From NCBI RefSeq assembly GCF_002276045.1, contig NZ_NQMR01000057.1:1-49952 (forward strand): a DNA stretch of 49,952 nt. The letters are read 5' to 3'. The stretch is from Pseudoalteromonas sp. NBT06-2 (GTDB taxonomy: Bacteria > Pseudomonadota > Gammaproteobacteria > Enterobacterales > Alteromonadaceae). The notes below the pieces were generated by a model. That model searched no databases. It was given only the letters and a program-made list of their open reading frames with translations, and had not been told where the DNA came from. The position numbers and the translations under genes are program-made. Below, piece by piece: positions 44,610 through 49,952 of the stretch; position 1 is the stretch's first letter; each line of letters starts with the position of its first letter.

Positions 44610-46127
44610 ATGCCTAAAATGTTTAGTAAATTAAGGAGCCAATTTTTTTTAACAAAATCAATTTTTATTATTTGTATATTTTTTCTTATTATGTGCATTG
44701 TACTTGGTACTAGTACGGCTTTTACATTGATAAAACTCAATCACGCCATGCAAATTAAGTTTAACCAATCTCAAAAGCAATCTGAGGTCATATTCAGTGC
44801 ATATAAGTCGGTAAATCAATTAGAGTCCGCACTTATTAAGCTTATTGCTGTTAGTAAACCAATCGATATTAGAACTGCTGCAATTTCATCAATTAAAGCA
44901 AATTCTTTTTTAGATGAAGCAATTCAAAACCTACAAGAGCAGCTGAATAATAATACAGTGAACAACTTAGCTAAAAACCTTATTGAACTTAAACCACAAA
45001 GAATGAAGATAATCAAATTTGGCAAGAAAAATAAAGATGACTTAGCCTTTTTAATTATTAAACAAATCGAACCACAAGTTAATGATATTGCTAAAAATTT
45101 AGATTTATTAATCCAAAAAGATAAATTGAAAATTTCAAATTTACTCCTGCAATTTGAAACTCAAACCTTGCAAACACTTCAAACTTTAGGTCTTATTATT
45201 ATTGCAACCATAGTTTTACTGTTCATTATTAATCACTTTCTAAGATCTGCAAAACTTGAATTAAAGAAACTTAATCAAAATCTTGAAATGAAAGTAAAGA
45301 AAAGAACTCAGCAACTTGAGGATTCGAATCATGAAATTCAACACACAATAGATAAGTTAAAGAAAACTAAAAATAAATTAGTTGAATCAGAAAAAATGGC
45401 ATCGCTAGTAGACCTAGTTACAGGTGTTGCTCATGAAATTAATACACCCATTGGTATTTGCATTTCTTCTGCTACACATTGGCAAGATCAAACAAATTAT
45501 TTCTCATCCCTGTATAGTTCTGGTGTATTACAAAAAAAGGACTTTGAAAAATATATAGTTGATGCTAATGAAACTGCCACTTTACTTAATTCAAATTTGA
45601 GTAAAGCAGCAAACTTGATCAGTAGTTTTAAAGAAGTGGCTGTTGATCCTAAAAATGAGTTACCAACAGAATTTGATCTAAATTTTTATATAAAAGGAAT
45701 TATTTTAAGTCTGAAACCGGAACTTAATAAAACTCCTCACCTTATAGAGTTAATTTGTAAGGAGGAAGTTATGGTAACTTCGATGCAAAGTACATTCTCT
45801 CCAATGATTTCACATTTAATTTCGAACAGTCTCACTCATGCTTTTGATGGTATTGAGTCGGGAAGAATTACGCTTGAACTTAAAAAAGAAAGTAAGATAA
45901 TTCAAATAATCTATACAGATAACGGTATTGGTATTTCAAAAGAGAATATACATAAGATATTTGACCCTTTTTATACCACTAAACGCGGATCTGATTGCTA
46001 TGGCTTAGGGTTATGTATTATTTATAATTTAATCACGCATACGCTAAATGGCACAATAAAATGTTCCAGTGAATTAGATAGATACACAAAGTTTGTAATC
46101 GAATTCCCACAAAAATTATTGTCGTAA
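44610..46127 (+). CDS. Orphan membrane sensor histidine kinase
   Basis: A 505-residue kinase: membrane spans at about 17-39 and 192-211 enclosing a helical periplasmic sensor of about 150 residues, a coiled coil (212-265), the phospho-acceptor box GVAHEINTP (His275) and an ATPase domain with LISNSLTHAFDG (N box), DNGIGI, FDPFYTTKRGSD and GLGLCIIYNL. The HEINTP form is common in sporadic HisKA_... kinases of the HPK4-like type. No response regulator lies nearby. The signal is unknown. Confidence 0.88.
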   Translation: MPKMFSKLRSQFFLTKSIFIICIFFLIMCIVLGTSTAFTLIKLNHAMQIKFNQSQKQSEVIFSAYKSVNQLESALIKLIAVSKPIDIRTAAISSIKANSFLDEAIQNLQEQLNNNTVNNLAKNLIELKPQRMKIIKFGKKNKDDLAFLIIKQIEPQVNDIAKNLDLLIQKDKLKISNLLLQFETQTLQTLQTLGLIIIATIVLLFIINHFLRSAKLELKKLNQNLEMKVKKRTQQLEDSNHEIQHTIDKLKKTKNKLVESEKMASLVDLVTGVAHEINTPIGICISSATHWQDQTNYFSSLYSSGVLQKKDFEKYIVDANETATLLNSNLSKAANLISSFKEVAVDPKNELPTEFDLNFYIKGIILSLKPELNKTPHLIELICKEEVMVTSMQSTFSPMISHLISNSLTHAFDGIESGRITLELKKESKIIQIIYTDNGIGISKENIHKIFDPFYTTKRGSDCYGLGLCIIYNLITHTLNGTIKCSSELDRYTKFVIEFPQKLLS

Positions 46128-46201
46128 ATGGTAAAAATTATTTTCAGATACATCATAAAATCATTACTAACCATTAATAATAGTTTATGCATTTATCTAG
46201 T

Positions 46202-47140
46202 TTACAAAACTTTATCTGCCGCTTTTCTTAAAAAACCATAATTTTCCTCTAAAAGTTTGATACCTTCATCAACAGAAATACCTGTTAGTATATTTAATAT
46301 AGCAAGCTTAGCATTTAGTTTAGCGTTGTTTAGCGCTTTATTTGCAGTCTCAAAATCACACTCTGTTGCTTGCATTACAATTCGAATCGCACGTGCATTT
46401 AATTTTTTGTTTGATGCGTTAACATCAACCATTAAATTTTTATAGGTTTTACCTATTCTTATCATGCTTGCTGTGCTTAGTGTATTTAGAATAAGCTTCT
46501 GTGCTGTACCAGATTTCATTCTTGTAGATCCCGAGAGTACTTCCGGACCTACTTGAGCGCATATCGCAATATCAGCAAACTCTGAAACACCTTGGTTTGG
46601 GCTGCAAGTTACTCCAATAACAGTACAGTTAATTTTCTTAGCGTAATTCATAGCTGATATAACATAAGGTGTACGGCCACTCGCCGCTATACCAACAACA
46701 ACGTCATTGTCTGTCACCCTTATATCTTTTAAGTCTTGTACTGCTAATGCCTCATTATCTTCAGCACCCTCAACCGCATTTTGAATCGCAGTTTGACCAC
46801 CTGCAATAATACCTACAACCATATTATCTGACACACTAAATGTTGGACGACACTCTACTGCGTCTAGAATACCTAAGCGGCCACTCGTACCAGCGCCAAT
46901 ATAAATCAATCGACCGCCTTTATTAAATGCATTAACGATTTTGTCTACCGCTTGCGCTATTTTCGGTAATACTTTTTTTACAGCATCTGCTACTTTTTGA
47001 TCTTCATTGTTAATTTTAGTAACTACACCTAAAGAATCTAATAAATCTATATCCAAAGTATTTAAATTTTGCTCTTCAGTGGCGATTGATGTTAATGAAT
47101 TGACTAAATTAATTTGATTATTATGTACAATGCTTTGCAT
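46202..47140 (-). CDS. murQ: N-acetylmuramic acid 6-phosphate etherase
   Basis: A 312-residue SIS-domain protein with IYIGAGTSGRLGILDAVECRPTF, GIAASGRTPYV and SGSTRMKSGTAQK, the MurQ signature set. It cleaves the lactyl ether of MurNAc-6-P to give GlcNAc-6-P and D-lactate during cell wall recycling. Length equals that of E. coli MurQ (298) within normal range. It stands alone; no murP or anmK is present here. Confidence 0.96.
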   Translation of the reverse strand: MQSIVHNNQINLVNSLTSIATEEQNLNTLDIDLLDSLGVVTKINNEDQKVADAVKKVLPKIAQAVDKIVNAFNKGGRLIYIGAGTSGRLGILDAVECRPTFSVSDNMVVGIIAGGQTAIQNAVEGAEDNEALAVQDLKDIRVTDNDVVVGIAASGRTPYVISAMNYAKKINCTVIGVTCSPNQGVSEFADIAICAQVGPEVLSGSTRMKSGTAQKLILNTLSTASMIRIGKTYKNLMVDVNASNKKLNARAIRIVMQATECDFETANKALNNAKLNAKLAILNILTGISVDEGIKLLEENYGFLRKAADKVL

Positions 47141-47247
47141 TTTTTTCCTTAGTACTAAAATGGAGCGCTTTATAAGATTTTACACCTTTAATTAACTGCC
47201 TTTCAAAATATTTTTGATTCGTGTTTAAATGAGTTGAATACGTTTTC

Positions 47248-47281
47248 TATCTCCATACAAAACAGGTAAAGTATGGAGATA
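47248..47281 (-). terminator. 11-bp stem after the membrane-anchor gene
   Basis: TATCTCCATAC (47248-47258) and GTATGGAGATA (47271-47281) pair perfectly with a 12-base loop, 12 bases past the stop of the anchor gene. There is no clear U run after it. It separates the HupE/anchor unit from murQ. Confidence 0.55.
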
Positions 47282-47292
47282 AATAATGAGTA

Positions 47293-47826
47293 TTATGCTC
47301 CCTTAATTGTATAAACCCCTTTGATAGAAAGCGTTACAACAACGGGTTCATCGGTTGTATTTTTCCAATACCAACCATGAGACCCTTCAAATGGTGTTGT
47401 TAAAGAACCTTTCATATTATCCGACGTGGTAATTGAAAAGCTTTCAAAATAACCTGTAGTATCTCCCTTTGGTTCACCATGAAAGTCAAAATATAATTCT
47501 GTACCATCAGTCTGCCAGTTATATTCCAAATGCGCATATTTATTCATTAATAATTTATACTCAATCCCTCGATTAGCAGGGATCTCTATTTGAACAATAT
47601 CACTTTTGATTTCTCTGTCACTATTCACACTCTTGAGAGCTTCGGAGTTAATTGATGTTTGAGAAAGTTTGGTTAAACCTAACGCTTTACCAACACCTGT
47701 TGGATCAATATTATATTCTGATGGTAAGATGCATGTTATTAATAACAAACCTGCGATAACTGAAGCGCTTAGACTCGCTTTTATTAACGTTTTTGTTGAA
47801 TGAATTGGTACGTTTATTGTCTTCAT
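47293..47826 (-). CDS. Transmembrane-anchor exported protein of unknown role
   Basis: A 177-residue protein with one hydrophobic segment near residues 15-33 and a soluble periplasmic domain of beta type (VQIEIPANRGIEYKLLMNKYAHLEYNWQTDGTELYFDFHGEP). Similar proteins are generally annotated as transmembrane anchor proteins next to HupE/UreJ-like genes, as here, 10 bases downstream of hupE. It may present a bound ligand to, or assemble with, the HupE-like permease. No catalytic motif is seen. Confidence 0.7.
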   Translation of the reverse strand: MKTINVPIHSTKTLIKASLSASVIAGLLLITCILPSEYNIDPTGVGKALGLTKLSQTSINSEALKSVNSDREIKSDIVQIEIPANRGIEYKLLMNKYAHLEYNWQTDGTELYFDFHGEPKGDTTGYFESFSITTSDNMKGSLTTPFEGSHGWYWKNTTDEPVVVTLSIKGVYTIKGA

Positions 47827-47836
47827 GATTGACCCT

Positions 47837-48535
47837 TTATATACTATTGAAATAGCCCGTTAATTGAAAACCAACTAGCATTAAACCACCACTCATTAGC
47901 AGGGTATTTGCTGTAACTGAAAACTGCATAAAACTATTATGCTTTCGCCAAAAATTCATCAAAATAAGCACTAAAGCTAATGCTAAAAACTGACCCATTT
48001 CAACGCCTACATTAAATGCAATAATGTTCGCAATAAGACCGTCATCTGGTAGTTTAAACTCTTGGATTTTTGTGGCCAAACCAAATCCATGAAATAAACC
48101 AAAAATCATAACAGCAGCTTGTGTATTTGGCTGATAACCAAATAACCTTTTAAAGCCACCCAAATTATCAAATCCTTTATATACAATAGATAAACCGATA
48201 ATGGCATCAATTAAATAGGCATTAACCTGCACATCATTTAAAACTCCAAATAGTAAGGTAATACTATGACCCACGGTGAACAAACTGACGTATAACACGA
48301 CATCTTTAGTTCTAAACAAGAAGAAAATCACACCAACTAAAAACAATAAATGATCATAACCCGTCACCATATGCTTAGCACCAATATAAATAAAAGGGAT
48401 AATCGACACTCCCTGATTATTTGTTAAGAATTGCTTTGTATCTTCATCTACACCATGTGCTAACAGTGAAAAAGAGGCCAAGAATGCTAACAATATGCTA
48501 ACGTTACGCACAATATTTACGGATGAAATATTCAT
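47837..48535 (-). CDS. HupE/UreJ-family membrane protein
   Basis: The ATG at 48535 is preferred as AGGTGG lies 5 bases before it; a GTG at 48544 is less likely. The 232-residue protein has a signal-like N-terminus and about six membrane segments; GAKHMVTGYDHLLFLVGV with H and D, GHSITLL, and GLFHGFGLA are the metal-binding HupE/UreJ-type signatures. Characterised relatives move nickel or cobalt. Together with a His-rich exported protein this suggests a divalent-metal uptake unit. Confidence 0.85.
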   Translation of the reverse strand: MNISSVNIVRNVSILLAFLASFSLLAHGVDEDTKQFLTNNQGVSIIPFIYIGAKHMVTGYDHLLFLVGVIFFLFRTKDVVLYVSLFTVGHSITLLFGVLNDVQVNAYLIDAIIGLSIVYKGFDNLGGFKRLFGYQPNTQAAVMIFGLFHGFGLATKIQEFKLPDDGLIANIIAFNVGVEMGQFLALALVLILMNFWRKHNSFMQFSVTANTLLMSGGLMLVGFQLTGYFNSI

Positions 48536-48623
48536 AAATTCCACCTGTGTTGTATTAAGTATATTTTCATAGTTACTTCTGTATATTATTAATTAAATCC
48601 ACCAATAAGCATTTATATGTACG

Positions 48624-48637
48624 AACATTTAAATGTT
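48624..48637. promoter_or_regulatory. AACATTTAAATGTT palindrome before the HupE gene
   Basis: A perfect 14-base palindrome about 90 bases upstream of the HupE start, in the gap after the His-rich gene. Sites recognised by metal regulators such as Zur are longer and include TATA-type centres; this is not a clear match. Possibly an operator. Confidence 0.3.
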
Positions 48638-48674
48638 TTATTGAAATTTCATATATATTTGTTAAATAATATAA

Positions 48675-49049
48675 TTAAGCTGTTGGAGGCGGTATAGGTG
48701 GTGCGTATGTTACGTTTTCATATGCTTTACTAATGCTAAATACATTATGAGATAGATAGTGAATGTCCGTTAAAGCGACATATGTTGTTGAATAAAAAAC
48801 AGTGTGTGTATGGTTAGCATGCTCATGTACGTTTAAATCAGAATCTAACTGGTTATAATTTTCAGTTTTTTCGTATAAATGTTTATGATTATGGCTATGA
48901 TGGTGACTCACTTGTGTTCCCATAAGGTGTTTACCATCAGGGTAGTGAACTAAACTGCTGTTGGTTACAAAGAATAGTTGGCAAGTAAATACAGTTAACA
49001 TTAAAACTAATGTTAACTGCTTTAGCAAAAACTGCTTTTTAGCATTCAT
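48675..49049 (-). CDS. Small His-rich exported or membrane-tethered protein
   Basis: Start chosen at the ATG at 49049, one base after the stop of the preceding gene; a TTG at 49058 is the alternative. The 124-residue protein has a hydrophobic segment (TLVLMLTVFTCQLFFVTNS) and then VSHHHSHNHKHLYE and VHEHANHTHTV, dense His clusters suited to Zn, Ni, Co or Cu. The C-terminus is Pro-rich (PPIPPP). It precedes the HupE-like gene. No family is recognised; a periplasmic metal store or chaperone is likely. Confidence 0.65.
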   Translation of the reverse strand: MNAKKQFLLKQLTLVLMLTVFTCQLFFVTNSSLVHYPDGKHLMGTQVSHHHSHNHKHLYEKTENYNQLDSDLNVHEHANHTHTVFYSTTYVALTDIHYLSHNVFSISKAYENVTYAPPIPPPTA

Positions 49050-49050
49050 A

Positions 49051-49743
49051 TTACTCAATTAAAGCCTTTACATTAAATAAATTGTCACCAAAATCAGTTC
49101 CATTAGAGCAAAGCTGAATCATATTGTCTACTTTCATTTTAGTAAATGACTTATCAGTTTTAAAATAAATAACATTATTATGTAGACCATCAAAATATCC
49201 ACCAACTGCAATTTTTTTATCGGTACGCCAGTTGTAGTTCCCTGACATATCGATGTCATTAGCAGCTTTGCTTAAATGCCAAGTAATATGCCTAACAACT
49301 CCGATTTCACTTTGCTCTAATAACGCTTTAACTTTATTAAATCGTGGTAATGATCGGCGATAATAAGCGACAAATAAAGGAATATTTACTTGTTCAAATG
49401 CTTGAACTATTTCCTTACAGTCTTGATAGCTAGGCGCTAATGGTTTTTCTATACAGCATATCTTGCCTGCTTGTGCCACCTTTAACCCATATAACTTATG
49501 CGTATCTGGAGGGGTTGCAATATAAATAGCATCTATCTCACTATCATTAATAAGCTCACTTGCATTAGTATAAAATTTTTCAACATGGTGTCTTTTAGCG
49601 TAATCTTTACCTAATTTTTCATCACGCCTCATTACGGCTGTTAATTCAAACCCATTTGTTTTTTGATAAGCTGGGCCACTTTTTATTTCTGTCACGGCAC
49701 CACAACCGATAATTCCCCAACGTAACACGCTTTTATTTTGCAT
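49051..49743 (-). CDS. Gfo/Idh/MocA-type oxidoreductase, shortened
   Basis: The first 175 residues follow the family closely: Rossmann start RWGIIGCGAVTEIKSGPA, YIATPPDTHK, CIEKPLAP and an AYYRRSLPRFNKV segment. After VGGYFDGL, where relatives continue with a long beta-sheet domain, the sequence jumps to an unrelated-looking 45-residue tail and ends at 230 residues; normal members have about 320-350. An internal deletion or C-terminal rearrangement is probable, and the protein may be inactive. It is the upstream neighbour of the His-rich gene. Confidence 0.7.
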   Translation of the reverse strand: MQNKSVLRWGIIGCGAVTEIKSGPAYQKTNGFELTAVMRRDEKLGKDYAKRHHVEKFYTNASELINDSEIDAIYIATPPDTHKLYGLKVAQAGKICCIEKPLAPSYQDCKEIVQAFEQVNIPLFVAYYRRSLPRFNKVKALLEQSEIGVVRHITWHLSKAANDIDMSGNYNWRTDKKIAVGGYFDGLHNNVIYFKTDKSFTKMKVDNMIQLCSNGTDFGDNLFNVKALIE

Positions 49744-49827
49744 ATACTTTAAAAAGCCTTAAAAAATAGTTTTATGAAAATTTAATGAGAACAGCCAAAC
49801 AATCATCTTTTATTAAATCAAAGACCA

Positions 49828-49952
49828 TTAAAATTTAACCGTAATTGAAATACCAGCTTGCACATTTTCAATATGTAACCTCTGTTTATGATGCTCGCAT
49901 AAACGTTTTACAATTGATAACCCTAACCCGCAGGGCGGGATTATGCTTAGGT
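49828..49952 (-). CDS. C-terminus of a sensor histidine kinase (runs off the window)
   Basis: On the minus strand the frame from the window edge contains CGLGLSIVKRLCEHH, the G2 box of a histidine-kinase ATPase domain, and ends ISITVKF at a stop at 49828-49830. The upstream part lies beyond the window. Such kinases commonly adjoin metal transport genes, which is only suggestive here. Confidence 0.75.
   Translation of the reverse strand, partial: LSIIPPCGLGLSIVKRLCEHHKQRLHIENVQAGISITVKF

Noticed and set aside
48655..48674. GTTAAATAATATAATTAAG as a Zur box
   Set aside because: It overlaps the 3' edge of the His-rich gene and matches the consensus poorly.
1..49952. tRNA, rRNA, CRISPR, riboswitch or integrase genes
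   Set aside because: No cloverleaf, repeat-spacer array, conserved aptamer or recombinase motif was seen by eye; a tRNAscan or Infernal run could still find weak cases.

Overview
The window is an AT-rich, densely coded stretch of bacterial chromosome with no rRNA, tRNA, CRISPR or phage genes seen. TyrR/PhhR-type and YjjG-type proteins, AGCS and TonB transport, the glg operon set and the general protein style suggest a marine gammaproteobacterium of the Alteromonadales (Colwellia/Pseudoalteromonas/Thalassotalea-like). That placement is inference from family resemblance; no phylogenetic marker is present.

Layout, left to right. 1-2532: a possible 27-residue peptide gene, an HxlR-type regulator, an ACP phosphodiesterase and a LysR regulator. 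2638-5626: a rightward operon of a CmcJ/NvfI-like oxygenase, an aldehyde dehydrogenase and a prolyl-4-hydroxylase-like 2OG-Fe(II) oxygenase, divergent from the LysR gene, with a dyad ATAAC-N11-GTTAT between them. 5977-6576: ribA. 6834-13220: a periplasmic molybdenum hydroxylase (cytochrome c, IorB-like, IorA-like) with XdhC- and MocA-type cofactor genes and a decapitated GlxA/AraC regulator. 13435-16434: MdaB, peroxiredoxin-like, DsbA/FrnE-like and LtrA genes, next to a decayed quinone/alcohol dehydrogenase. 17317-20630: a TyrR/PhhR-like activator divergent from a 71-residue unknown and methionine gamma-lyase, with a well-formed sigma-54 promoter between. 20675-20810: a 136-bp MITE-like element.

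20840-32931: a complete leftward glycogen/maltodextrin operon (stand-alone CBM48, malQ, glgB, glgX, glgP, glgC, glgA), mostly with overlapping or nearly touching genes. 33349-37846: a leftward unit of TonB receptor, BNR-propeller protein with cysteine motifs, thioredoxin-like protein and yjjG. 38019-44384: methyltransferase remnant, AGCS symporter, then PepSY/DUF2271/DUF4198 and lactonase-like/ExbB-like/DUF2149 genes, with two Fur-box-like sites. This block looks like an iron or other metal uptake region. 44610-49952: orphan histidine kinase, murQ, a membrane-anchor/HupE/His-rich protein set, a shortened Gfo/Idh protein and the tail of another histidine kinase.

The most interesting signals are (a) the sigma-54/TyrR-like control of methionine gamma-lyase, (b) the oxygenase-ALDH-oxygenase cassette of unknown substrate, (c) a repeated AGTATA-TTTT-GTTACC-like motif in front of ribA, xdhC and mdaB that could define an electrophile/redox regulon, and (d) the Fur-linked metal-uptake block with poorly characterised families. 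Several decayed genes (AraC, MDR dehydrogenase, methyltransferase, Gfo/Idh) and a MITE show recent gene loss and turnover.
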